Under the pieces are notes generated by a model. It made no database searches and had not been told where the DNA came from. It saw only the letters and a list, made by a program, of their open reading frames with translations. A stretch of 64,000 nucleotides of DNA from Myxococcales bacterium. Lineage in GTDB: Bacteria; Myxococcota; UBA727; VGSZ01. Below are positions 1 through 8,561 of the stretch, in pieces (position 1 is the first letter of the stretch; every line of letters starts with the position of its first letter). The DNA lies in the NCBI GenBank assembly GCA_023248635.1, contig JAHFED010000024.1:1-64000 (forward strand), given 5' to 3'. Both the position numbers and the translations under genes were made by a program.

Positions 1-17
1 GCCCTCCTGCTTGGTGA

Positions 18-37
18 TCAAGCCGCTCGTGGCTTGA
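18..37 (+). other. Short hairpin upstream of a terminator
   Basis: Inverted repeat TCAAGCC / GGCTTGA with a 6-nt loop, just before the terminator at 50-76. It probably belongs to the 3' end of a transcript that enters from the left. Function not known. Confidence 0.4.
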
Positions 38-49
38 CCCAGAAGAAGA

Positions 50-76
50 GAGCCGGTTCGCCGGTTCTTTTTTTTT
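50..76 (+). terminator. Rho-independent terminator of an upstream transcript
   Basis: Seven-bp stem GAGCCGG / CCGGTTC (one G-T pair) closed by a TTCG tetraloop and followed by nine T (68-76). This is a textbook intrinsic terminator for a + strand gene lying left of the window. It separates that gene from tcdA. Confidence 0.8.
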
Positions 77-156
77 GGGCGGAGAGTCCCCGGCAAGACG
101 CTGGCGCGCCCTGAAGTGGGCGTTTCCGTCGCCGAATCCCGTTGCTACGCCGAACC

Positions 157-1221
157 ATGGTCTCTCACACCCAGCACGGAGCCGCCTCGAACCCGGTGCT
201 CGATCACAAAGAGCCCGAGACGCGTTACCGCTTGCACCGTCGCTTCGATCGCCTGGGGCGCCTGTTGGGCGATGGTGCCGTCGCCCGACTCATGGAGCAA
301 CGCGTCGTCATCTTCGGTGTCGGCGGCGTTGGCTCTTTCGCGGCCGAGGCCCTGGTGCGCTCGGCCATCGGCAAGCTGCAGGTGGTCGACTTCGACGACG
401 TCTGCATCACCAACTCGAACCGCCAGTTGCAGGCCCTGCACGGCAACGTCGGCAAACCCAAGACCTGGATTTTGCGAGACCGGCTGCGGCTCATCAATCC
501 CCAGGCCCAGATCGAAGCCAAGCGCGCCTTCTACAACGCCGCCCGCGCCGACGAGCTCTTGGCCATCCCCCCATCTTTTGGCGCCGGCCTGCGCGCCCCT
601 TGGGACTTCGTCGTCGACGCCATCGACAACCTCACGGCCAAGGCGCACCTGCTGGCGGAGTGTCGTCTTCGCCGCATTCCAGTGATCTCTTCGATGGGGG
701 CGGCGGGGAAGCTCGACCCCACCCAGATCCGCATCGCCGATCTCGCCGAGGCCACGCATTGTCACCTTGCTCGCGAGCTGCGCTCGATCCTGCGTAAGAA
801 GTACGAGTTTCCGCGCACCGGTCCCATGGGCGTGCAGGTCGTGTACTCGCGCGAAGAGCGCCACTGGCCCAAAGAGCTCAGCTACGACAAGGGCGAAGGT
901 TTTTCTTGCGTGTGCCCGGCCGGCGACGACGACGTCAAAGGCGTCCGCGAGCACCACCACTCGTGCGATGAAAAGACCCTCATCGACGGCACCGTCGCCT
1001 ACGTGACCGGCGCCTTCGGCCTGGCCTGCGCGTCAGCGGTGGTGAACACCATCACCTTGCGCATCCGTGAAGAAGCCAGACCCGCGGCATCCAAATTCAC
1101 CGAGAGCGCTTCGCGTGTCGGTGAATTATCTACTGGTTCATCGCCTGGCGGCGGTGAATTCGAGACGCGCCTGCCCCAGGGGCGCCAACACGCCGACCAC
1201 GTCTGCGGAGAGCACAAATGA
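157..1221 (+). CDS. tcdA: tRNA threonylcarbamoyladenosine dehydratase (TcdA/CsdL, ThiF/E1-like)
   Basis: E1-like enzyme that, by family, uses ATP to cyclise t6A37 of tRNA to ct6A. The N-terminal RFDRLGRLLGDGAVARL segment and the Rossmann motif GVGGVGS are typical of TcdA. DFDDV, NRQ, DAIDN, the GKLDPTQIRIADLAEATHC segment and a GVQVVYSRE segment follow in the expected order. ATG at 157 is chosen over an in-frame TTG at 142. The product is 354 aa, against about 270 for E. coli TcdA. Part of the excess is a C-terminal tail (from about residue 313) that is a translated type A hairpin repeat (1094-1161) reading FTESASRVGELSTGSSPGG. The stop overlaps the next ATG by four bases (ATGA), so the crotonase is probably translationally coupled. 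Family assignment is firm; function of the tail is unknown. Confidence 0.9.
   Translation: MVSHTQHGAASNPVLDHKEPETRYRLHRRFDRLGRLLGDGAVARLMEQRVVIFGVGGVGSFAAEALVRSAIGKLQVVDFDDVCITNSNRQLQALHGNVGKPKTWILRDRLRLINPQAQIEAKRAFYNAARADELLAIPPSFGAGLRAPWDFVVDAIDNLTAKAHLLAECRLRRIPVISSMGAAGKLDPTQIRIADLAEATHCHLARELRSILRKKYEFPRTGPMGVQVVYSREERHWPKELSYDKGEGFSCVCPAGDDDVKGVREHHHSCDEKTLIDGTVAYVTGAFGLACASAVVNTITLRIREEARPAASKFTESASRVGELSTGSSPGGGEFETRLPQGRQHADHVCGEHK
1094..1161 (+). repeat. Type A two-hairpin repeat, inside tcdA
   Basis: Degenerate copy in the order stem TTCACCGAGA / TGTCGGTGAA, linker, then TTCATCGCC / GGCGGTGAA, bounded by AATTC. It lies wholly within the 3' end of tcdA and is read through in frame. 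Confidence 0.85.
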
Positions 1222-1988
1222 GCGACATCCTGGTCTCGACGAAAAACGGCATTTGCACCATCACGTTCAACCGTCCCGAACGCAAAAATGCTCTGACGGT
1301 TCAAATGTATGCTGACGTCGTGCATGCCATGCATGCTGCCGACGTGGACCCTGCCGTTCACGTCGTCCTCTTTACCGGTGCCGGAGATTCGTTCACCTCT
1401 GGAAATGATATTGCTGACTTTGTCAATACTCCTCCAACAGGCGAGGATTCTCCCGTTTTTCAGTTCATCATGCTCTTGGCGAGCTACGAGAAGCCCATCG
1501 TCGTCGCCGTCAATGGCAACGCCATCGGCATCGGCGTGACCATGTTGATGCACGTCGACATCGTCTACGTCGCCGACACCGCCAAGCTGAAGATGCCCTT
1601 CGTGACCTTGGGTCTCTGTCCTGAAGCGGGATCGTCCTTCTTGCTCCCGCGCATGGCCGGCCATGCCAAGGCCAGCGAGCTGCTGCTCTTTGGCGAGCCT
1701 TTCGACGGCGCCACCGCCGTCGACGTCGGCCTCGCCTCTCGGGTCGTTCCCCACGCCGAGCTGCTGGCCTTTGCCACTGAGCGCTGCCGCATCCTAGCGC
1801 AGGAGCGCCCCTTGGCGTCGTTGAAGTCGACCAAGAAGCTGCTCAAGGAGCGCCTCGCCGATGAGCTCAAAGCTGCGATCTACGCCGAGGCCCTGGCCTT
1901 CACGGCGCACCTGGGATCGGACGAAGCCCGCGAGGCCTTCTCGGCCTTCTTCGAGAAGCGCAAACCGAATTTTGCCCAGTTCAGCTGA
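1218..1988 (+). CDS. Enoyl-CoA hydratase/isomerase family (crotonase fold)
   Basis: A 256-aa crotonase-fold protein, normal for the family. The N-terminal ITFNRPERKNALT segment is typical. Oxyanion-hole regions are SGNDIADF (about residues 58-65) and NGNAIGIGVTML (about 97-108). PEAGSS (about residue 135) carries the conserved Glu of Delta3-Delta2-enoyl-CoA isomerase-like members. Such enzymes hydrate or isomerise enoyl-CoA thioesters in fatty-acid or amino-acid breakdown. ATG overlaps the tcdA stop (ATGA), although tcdA has no obvious pathway link. Bases 1250-1440 are more AT-rich than the rest. Exact substrate cannot be read from sequence. Confidence 0.85.
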   Translation: MSDILVSTKNGICTITFNRPERKNALTVQMYADVVHAMHAADVDPAVHVVLFTGAGDSFTSGNDIADFVNTPPTGEDSPVFQFIMLLASYEKPIVVAVNGNAIGIGVTMLMHVDIVYVADTAKLKMPFVTLGLCPEAGSSFLLPRMAGHAKASELLLFGEPFDGATAVDVGLASRVVPHAELLAFATERCRILAQERPLASLKSTKKLLKERLADELKAAIYAEALAFTAHLGSDEAREAFSAFFEKRKPNFAQFS

Positions 1989-2053
1989 AGTCGATCCCTG
2001 CAGTCGTCGGCTCAGGGCTGGGCGGCCTTTTCTTTTTCTGCGGCAAGTGCCCC

Positions 2054-2486
2054 TGCTTTGCGCCGTGCCAACGGCGCAAAACAAGAGACACTTGATCCGT
2101 GCCAACGGCGCAAAACAGGAAGCACTTTGAGCCGTGCCAACGGCGCAAAACAGGAAGCACTTTGCGCCGTGCCAACGGCGCAAACAGGAAGCACTTTGAG
2201 CCGTGCCAACGGCGCAAACAGGAAGCACTTTGAGCCGTGCCAACGGCGCAAAGCAGGAAGCACTTGGAGCCGTGCCAACGGCGCAAAACAGGAGGCACTT
2301 AAGCCGTGCCAACGGCGCAAAGCAGGAAGCACTTTGAGCCGTGCCAACGGCGCAAAGCAGGAGGCACTTGAGCCGTGCCAACGCGCAAAGCGGGAGGCAC
2401 TTGAGCCGTGCCAACGGCGCAAAGCAGGAGGCACTTGAGCCAACGCGCAAAGCGGGAAGCACTTGGGCCGTGCCAACGGCTCAAAT
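2054..2486. repeat. Type B hairpin array, about 13 units
   Basis: Tandem array, period 34-35 bp: arm TTTGAGCCGT or TTTGCGCCGT, loop GCCA, arm ACGGCGCAAA, then a spacer close to rCAGGAAGCAC. Most units here have one A-G mismatch in the stem. Units 10 and 12 are shortened. The array fills the whole gap between the crotonase and the RHS lipoprotein; no gene is seen in it. Confidence 0.9.
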
Positions 2487-2569
2487 TGGCGCTCCCCGGC
2501 TGAAGGGACGATTGCTCTCGAGAGCCTTCCCGCAACATTCTCAGCCAGTCCATTGGCCAGGAGGCTGTA

Positions 2570-5500
2570 ATGCTCCGCGTTTCCCCCGTCGCTGTCGCCG
2601 TCACTCTTGCTGTGGTCGCTTTGTCAGCGGGCTGCTCGAGTTGTCCGGGAGGCGAAGGAGAAGGAGAAGGAGAAGGGGAAGGCGAAGGCGAAGGCGAAGG
2701 CGAAGGCGAAGGCGAAGGCGAAGGCGAAGGCGAAGGCGAAGGCGAAGGCGAAGGCGAAGGCGAAGGCGAAGGCGAAGGCGAAGGCGAAGGCGAAGGCGAA
2801 GGAGGAGAAGGAGAAGGTGAAGGTGAAGGTGAAGGAGAAGGTGAAGGAGAAGGAGAAGATGACCCGGACGTCGCTCGCCCGCTGGTGGAGGAGCCCCCGC
2901 GCAATCCCAGCCTTGGGTTGCGTCCCCGCAGCGACGATCCCGGCGGCGTGCTCCTGCACAGCGGTGAGCTGCGGCTCGTGCGCACCGACCTCGTTGTTGC
3001 CGGCCGGCGGCTCGGCTTTCGCTTCACGCGCACCTACCGCAGCAGCATCGATGCTGCTGGGCCGCTCGGCGTTGGTTGGGATGCCAACGTCTTCATGAGG
3101 CTCGAAGACCTCGGCAGCGTGATCTTGCACCACGACGGCACGGGTCGCGTCGACGCCTACGTCCAGGCGGAGGGCGACAACTATGCGGCACCGCCGGGTC
3201 GCTACTCGCGCTTGCGACGCGCCATCGTCTCCGTCGGCGCCGGCACCGCGGGCGGCTACGAGCTGCGTGTCGCCGACGGAACGACCTACACCTTCGGGCC
3301 CGCCGGGCAGCTGCTGGCCCTGAGAGAGCGTGGCGGCGACAGCCACTCCTACCGCTACCAGGCGGGCCAGCTCCGGGGCATCGACGACGAGCTGGGGCGC
3401 GCCTACGAGCTGGCCTATGACGTCGCTGGGCGTCTGGTCTCGCTCACCGACTTCAGCGGTCGCGAGGTGCAGCTCAGCTACGATGGGCGCGGCGACCTCG
3501 TCGAAGCCCGCTCCCCCATCGTCCTGGGCACCCCCAACGACAACGACTTCGCCGCCGGCCGACGGGAGCGCTACCTCTACGACGACGCCGCCCTGAGCCC
3601 CCTTGCCCACAACCTCCGGGGCCTCGTCGCACCCAACCAGGTCGCCGACGGTTCCCTCAGCCCCCGCCTCGCCGTGACCTACGGCGCCGCCGGCCGGGCC
3701 CTCGATCGCGTCACCTCCGAGGTCGTTGGTGGCGGCACCCTCAGCTTCGCCTACTCCTTCGGCCTGGTGGGGGATGCCGATGGCGCCGCCACGAGAACCA
3801 CGGTCACCGACCGGCGCGGCAACGTCACCCGGTATTTCCACGACCTGGCCGGGCACGCCGTGCGCGTCGTCGAGGATTCGACGCTGGGCCCGCTCGTCAC
3901 GCGCAGCAGCTACAACGCCGATGGTGAGCTCGTCGAGTTGCTGCGCCCTTTGGGGAATTCCCTGCAACTCACCTACGACGACGGCAGCGGCGACGCCTTT
4001 GCGCGCGGGAACCTACTGGCGAGCACCCTACTCCCCGACGCGGCGCGCGACAGCGCCCAGACCCAGATCACGACGTCGTTCACCTACGAGCCCTTGTTCA
4101 ACCAGATGCTCACGACGACGACGCCCCGGGGCAACGACCCCCTCTATGTGCCCCAAAACGGCGGCGCGCAGTCGAGCGCGCGCTACACGACGACGACGAC
4201 CTACGATTGGCAGGAAGCCAGCGATGCTCCGGCCGAGTCGACGGCGTGGGACATCGAGATTCCGCCCTCGCTGCTCGGGCGCGGTGACGTGAACCGCGAC
4301 GCCCGGACGGACCAAGCCTTGGGCAATGCCGTGCGCATCGCCCGTCCCGCCGTCACACTGGAAGCGGGTTCCCCGCAAGCGGTGGCCGACGGTGCGGTGT
4401 CGCAAGCCGATGCGACCCTGTTCCGCCACAACGATCACGGACAAGTGGTCGAGGTCGAAGATGCCCGCGGCAACGTGACGACCCTGCAGTATTTCCCCGC
4501 CGTCGATCCCGACGGGGACGGCGAGGTCGTCGTCGACTTCGAAGGCGTCGCCGTCAGCGGCGACCCGGTGACCGGCGGCTACCTGGCCCAAAGCGTCGTC
4601 GACGCCCTCGATCTCCCCGCGCGCATCGAGGAGGAGAGCCCGCAGGCTTTGACGACGAGCTACGAGAGAGATGTGCGGGGAAACGTGGTGACCCTGCATG
4701 ATCCACGCGGCCTCCCCCACCGCTTCACCTACAACGCGCTCGATGAGGTCGTGCAAAGCGAGGCGCCAGCGGTCGACGACGGCCAAGACCACGGCTTCCT
4801 CACCCAGACCGCCTACGACGACAACGGCAACGTCATCCGCGTCGACGTCGAAAACGCCACGACTGACCCGGTGTCCCACCTTCCCGTGTTGGTGGCTGAG
4901 CACCCCTTCTTCACCATGAGCATGCGCTACGACCTCCTCGACGACCTGGTGGAGCTGACCCAGGATGCGACGCGCGACGCCGCCATCCCCCCCGCCGACG
5001 AGCTCGAGAGCCTGGTCACCCGCCGCTTCTACGATGCGAGCCAGAACCTCGTTCGCATCGAGAGCCCGCTCGCAACCGCGCTCGACGATCCCGCCGCCGT
5101 CGTCGAATACGCCTACGATGCCCGCGACCTGCGCACCTCGACGACGCGGGGTGCTGGCTCCCTCGACGCGTCCACCACGCGCATCGAATACGACGCCAAT
5201 GACAACGCCGTCAGAAACGTCGACGCCGAAGATGACGACGTCGATGCCACCGTCGTCGACGGCTTCGATCGCCCCGTGGTCCAGATCGATCGCGTCGGCA
5301 CCACGACGACGTCGACGCTGGATCCCGAGGGCCGCGTTACCCGCGTGGAGGTGCGCGGTGATCCCGACGGCAGCGGCGGCGCGCCGACCTTGCTGTCTGC
5401 CACAACGCGCCTGCACGACGAGAAGGGCCGGGCCTTCGGCGTCGACCGAGATCTCTTCATCGCCGCTGGCGTCGATGTCCAGCGCCCCGTGGTCCTCGAG

Positions 5501-8449
5501 GATGGCCCCCTGATCCCCGGTGACGGTCAGCTCAACGAACGCCGCGCCTTCGACGCCCTCGACCGCGAGACCTTCGTCACCGACGACGACGGCCACACCA
5601 CCGCCCGCAGCTACGACGGCGCCGGACGCGTGGTGCAAGAAACCCTGCCCATCGTCGACGGGACCCGGGGGGTCGCGAGCTCGGTGACCAACTCCTACGA
5701 CGGCAACGGCAACCTCATCGAGCGCGCCTCGCGCTACGTCAGCGAGGCTGGGAGCGTGGCGCCAGCGACCCTGGTCACACGCATCGTCTACGATGCGCTG
5801 AACCGCCAGATCCGCGAGACCAACCCCGCGGGCCGCACGCTCTATCGCGAGTACGACTCCCGCGGCGACGTCGTCAGCACCTACGATGCTGCAGGGCCGC
5901 TCATCGAAGACCCCCTCGACGCACCCTTTCGCTTCCCCGGGGAGATCAATGATCGCGGCAACGCCGTCCGCTTTTCCTACGACGGCGCCGGCCGGCTTTG
6001 GCTCAAGGTCCGCGAGCTCACCACGACAGGCTTTGGTGGCGACCCCATCGACACGTCGAATCCGAACAACGCTGACGGTCTCATCACCATCGTCAGCGAG
6101 CACGACGGCAACGGCCGCAACACCCGAATGATCGACGACGCAGGCAATGCCACCAGCTCTGACTACGACGCCCTCAACCGGCGGACGCGCCAAACCAACG
6201 CCGATGGCGGCTCGCGCACCTTCCGCTACGACCGAGAGGATCGTGTCATTGAGATGATTGACGAGAACGGCACCATCCGGGCCGCCAGCTATGACGCCCT
6301 CGGCCGGGTCCGCCGCATCGATCTCACGCCCCTGCCTGGGAAGGTCGTGCCGGGCACGAGCCTGCCCCGGCTTGTTGGCACGCAGGGGCAGTCCTTCGCC
6401 TACGACGGGCTCTCGCAGCGGGTGAGCGCCACTGACGAGAACGAGCCCGCCGATCCCGGCGACGACTGGACGGTGACCTCGGCCTACGACTCGCTCGGTC
6501 GCTTGCTCGAGGAAGGACAGAATGGTCGCGCCGTGTCGAGTGGCTGGGGCGGTGATGATCGCCTGGACCTCCACTATCCCGACTCGGTTCGCGTCGTTCA
6601 CTTTCAACACGACGGCGAGCACCGGCTGACGCGCGTCCAGAACTTCGGGGTCGTTGACGCCGCCTTTGACTTGCTCGGGCCGACGACGACCTGCCCGCAA
6701 CAGGCTGGGGCCGGGACGGTGACCTCGGCCGCCTATGGTGCCCATCTGACCTCGATCGTCACGTTGAGCGCAGATCATCTACCGGTGGGGGCGGTCCACG
6801 GCAGCGATGGGGTGCTCGTCGTCGACGAGGCTGTTGAGCGTCGGGTCGACGGCCAGATGAACGGGTACAGCTCGGTGACGTCGCTGGGCGGCGGCCGTCG
6901 CCTCGAGGTGCTGGAGGAGCTGGGATACGACTCGGCCATGCGCATCCGCTTTCCCTTCAGCCTCGCCGATGCCTTCAATCCCGATCGCACGAACATTTTG
7001 GTGGAGACCGAGGCACCCGTGTATGCGGGCAACGGCGTCGACGGCGGCGGCAACGCCGTGGCTGAACCTCCAGGGGACGGCCGCGGCGGCACCGCCGAGT
7101 ACGACGGGAGCCCGGGCCCTGGCCTGCGCACTCGGGACTCGCGCTTCGTCTACCAGTGGGACGCCCTCGAGCGCCTCCGGGTTGTGCGCCGGGCCGACGA
7201 CCCCGACACCGTGGTGGCCCGCTACCGCTACGACGCCAGCCCAGCCATTTTCGGCGGACGACGTGTTGAGAAGATTATATCGGATAGCGGAGCACTCAAT
7301 GGGGCGACGCGCTTCTACTACGACCGCGAGAACGCCATCGAGGAGACGGCCCCGGAGGGCAACGACGAGCGGGTGCTGCGGCAGTTCGTGTTCGGTGAAG
7401 GGCGCGACGACCTCATCGCCATGGATGTCGATGACAACGACGACGGCACGTTGGACTCACTTTATTATTACTTCCGAGACTTCAACAACAACACGACCCA
7501 TCTTTATGGCGACGACGGTACGCCAGCAGAACTATACGCATATTCATTTCGTGGTGCACCGAGCGTCGTCGCAGCCGGCGACTTCGCCGAGTCTCCCTCG
7601 AGTCCCCTCGGAAACCCCTACCTCTTCAGCGGACAGCGTTTTGATCCAGAGACGGGATTTTACTACATGAAAGCAAGGCTCTATGATCCCGCACTTGGGG
7701 TCTTTCTGAGTCGTGACCCGTTGGGGGCATTCGGCGATCCGATGAACGATGGCAACGGCATGGTCTACGTCGGCAACAACCCTTGGAACTTTCGCGACCC
7801 CTCGGGCCTGGGCGGCGAATGCTGCAAGAAAATTCAGCAGCAATGGCAAGCAATGGGTTGCGGATCAACGGCGAACTGTATCCGTATTAAGCTTTTGAAG
7901 GCCCAAGCCGACGCGATCAAGTCCGGCGACAGCGACGCCATTGCAGGGGCGGCAAACGACGTCAGCGCCCTGTGGCCGATTATCGATAGTCTCGAGCAGA
8001 ATTCCGCCGACAAGGCAGGCCTAGGGGACGGCGTCGGGGACGCTGTTTTGGCGGCCATCGCTGATGCTCATCTGGGCACGAGCTTGCTGGGCCACACCAT
8101 CGTTCGCGAGGCTAGCGACATCTTCAACAGTATCTTTGGAGAAGCCCTCGAAGGCGCGGGCGGCTATGCGTTGGGCGAGGCCGCCGGCGTCGTTGGACTC
8201 GGGACAGCGACAGGTGCCGTCATCGTGGGGCTCAGCGGCAAGACGCTTTGGAAAACGGCGACGATCGGGGGGCTGGCATTGGACTGCAATCAGCGGGTGT
8301 GCGTGGGGCCGACAGATTTCGAGAGTTTTCAAACGGCCGGCTACGACCTGGGCCCCGAGTTGGGCGCGGTGGGGAGCTCACCCGGGCTGTGCGGGCGGCG
8401 TTGCCCTGCTGGAACACAGTATCGAGGCGGGCTACCAGTGTTTCCTTAG
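2570..8449 (+). CDS. RHS/YD-repeat lipoprotein with Gly-Glu linker
   Basis: A 1959-aa surface protein. It starts with a lipoprotein signal peptide with lipobox LSAGC (lipidated Cys22). A Gly-Glu tract covers about residues 28-97. A DUF6531-like entry segment (LRLVRTDLVVAGRRLGFRF...TYRSS) and many YD repeats (YDxxGR and variants) follow. The RHS-associated core ends near residue 1746 with the motifs YLFSGQRFDPETGFYYMKAR, DPLG and NPWNFRDPSGL. The last about 213 residues are unrelated to the shell and contain Gly/Ala-rich helices; I do not recognise a toxin fold. In polymorphic toxins this position holds the toxin, but no small immunity-like gene follows. GC is lower around 7260-7320 and 7450-7560, which could reflect recombination near the core. 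ATG at 2570 gives the intact signal peptide. Confidence 0.9.
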   Translation: MLRVSPVAVAVTLAVVALSAGCSSCPGGEGEGEGEGEGEGEGEGEGEGEGEGEGEGEGEGEGEGEGEGEGEGEGEGEGGEGEGEGEGEGEGEGEGEDDPDVARPLVEEPPRNPSLGLRPRSDDPGGVLLHSGELRLVRTDLVVAGRRLGFRFTRTYRSSIDAAGPLGVGWDANVFMRLEDLGSVILHHDGTGRVDAYVQAEGDNYAAPPGRYSRLRRAIVSVGAGTAGGYELRVADGTTYTFGPAGQLLALRERGGDSHSYRYQAGQLRGIDDELGRAYELAYDVAGRLVSLTDFSGREVQLSYDGRGDLVEARSPIVLGTPNDNDFAAGRRERYLYDDAALSPLAHNLRGLVAPNQVADGSLSPRLAVTYGAAGRALDRVTSEVVGGGTLSFAYSFGLVGDADGAATRTTVTDRRGNVTRYFHDLAGHAVRVVEDSTLGPLVTRSSYNADGELVELLRPLGNSLQLTYDDGSGDAFARGNLLASTLLPDAARDSAQTQITTSFTYEPLFNQMLTTTTPRGNDPLYVPQNGGAQSSARYTTTTTYDWQEASDAPAESTAWDIEIPPSLLGRGDVNRDARTDQALGNAVRIARPAVTLEAGSPQAVADGAVSQADATLFRHNDHGQVVEVEDARGNVTTLQYFPAVDPDGDGEVVVDFEGVAVSGDPVTGGYLAQSVVDALDLPARIEEESPQALTTSYERDVRGNVVTLHDPRGLPHRFTYNALDEVVQSEAPAVDDGQDHGFLTQTAYDDNGNVIRVDVENATTDPVSHLPVLVAEHPFFTMSMRYDLLDDLVELTQDATRDAAIPPADELESLVTRRFYDASQNLVRIESPLATALDDPAAVVEYAYDARDLRTSTTRGAGSLDASTTRIEYDANDNAVRNVDAEDDDVDATVVDGFDRPVVQIDRVGTTTTSTLDPEGRVTRVEVRGDPDGSGGAPTLLSATTRLHDEKGRAFGVDRDLFIAAGVDVQRPVVLEDGPLIPGDGQLNERRAFDALDRETFVTDDDGHTTARSYDGAGRVVQETLPIVDGTRGVASSVTNSYDGNGNLIERASRYVSEAGSVAPATLVTRIVYDALNRQIRETNPAGRTLYREYDSRGDVVSTYDAAGPLIEDPLDAPFRFPGEINDRGNAVRFSYDGAGRLWLKVRELTTTGFGGDPIDTSNPNNADGLITIVSEHDGNGRNTRMIDDAGNATSSDYDALNRRTRQTNADGGSRTFRYDREDRVIEMIDENGTIRAASYDALGRVRRIDLTPLPGKVVPGTSLPRLVGTQGQSFAYDGLSQRVSATDENEPADPGDDWTVTSAYDSLGRLLEEGQNGRAVSSGWGGDDRLDLHYPDSVRVVHFQHDGEHRLTRVQNFGVVDAAFDLLGPTTTCPQQAGAGTVTSAAYGAHLTSIVTLSADHLPVGAVHGSDGVLVVDEAVERRVDGQMNGYSSVTSLGGGRRLEVLEELGYDSAMRIRFPFSLADAFNPDRTNILVETEAPVYAGNGVDGGGNAVAEPPGDGRGGTAEYDGSPGPGLRTRDSRFVYQWDALERLRVVRRADDPDTVVARYRYDASPAIFGGRRVEKIISDSGALNGATRFYYDRENAIEETAPEGNDERVLRQFVFGEGRDDLIAMDVDDNDDGTLDSLYYYFRDFNNNTTHLYGDDGTPAELYAYSFRGAPSVVAAGDFAESPSSPLGNPYLFSGQRFDPETGFYYMKARLYDPALGVFLSRDPLGAFGDPMNDGNGMVYVGNNPWNFRDPSGLGGECCKKIQQQWQAMGCGSTANCIRIKLLKAQADAIKSGDSDAIAGAANDVSALWPIIDSLEQNSADKAGLGDGVGDAVLAAIADAHLGTSLLGHTIVREASDIFNSIFGEALEGAGGYALGEAAGVVGLGTATGAVIVGLSGKTLWKTATIGGLALDCNQRVCVGPTDFESFQTAGYDLGPELGAVGSSPGLCGRRCPAGTQYRGGLPVFP
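2681..2800 (+). repeat. Perfect (GGCGAA)20 hexanucleotide microsatellite
   Basis: Twenty uninterrupted copies of GGCGAA (120 bp) encode Gly-Glu dipeptides of the RHS lipoprotein. They are flanked by imperfect GGAGAA/GGTGAA copies, so the whole GE tract covers 2651-2860. Copy-number change would alter linker length without a frameshift. Confidence 0.95.
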
Positions 8450-8466
8450 CGATCGCATTTTGGGGA

Positions 8467-8533
8467 AATTCACCAACACGCTTTGCGTGTCAATGAATTG
8501 TCTACAGAGTTCATCGCCTGGCGGCGATGAATT
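8467..8533 (+). repeat. Type A two-hairpin repeat (degenerate)
   Basis: TTCACCAACA...TGTCAATGAA hairpin, linker TTGTCTACAGAG, then hairpin TTCATCGCC / GGCGATGAA. It is located just after the RHS gene and joined to a type D block. Confidence 0.85.
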
Positions 8534-8560
8534 CTCTGCCCTCAGGCCGGGCGGCCAATT
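8529..8560 (+). repeat. Type D block
   Basis: About 32-bp block bounded by AATT on both sides with core CTGCCCTCAGGCCGGGCGG. It is one of four near-identical copies in the window (others at 22029, 30507 and 31477). Confidence 0.85.
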
Positions 8561-8561
8561 A

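Noticed and set aside
2054-2486. CRISPR array
   Set aside because: The 34-35 bp period looks CRISPR-like, but spacers are nearly identical, the repeated part is a variable hairpin and no cas gene is present. The same applies to 32066-32434, 35387-35590 and 50144-50276.
2299-3033. Ser-Pro repeat protein on the minus strand
   Set aside because: It is the antisense translation of the GGCGAA tract and the type B array.
2624-6778. Long minus-strand and alternate-frame frames across the RHS gene
   Set aside because: High-GC shadow frames with low-complexity Ala, Arg, Phe or Ser-Pro composition, opposite a protein with clear YD repeats.
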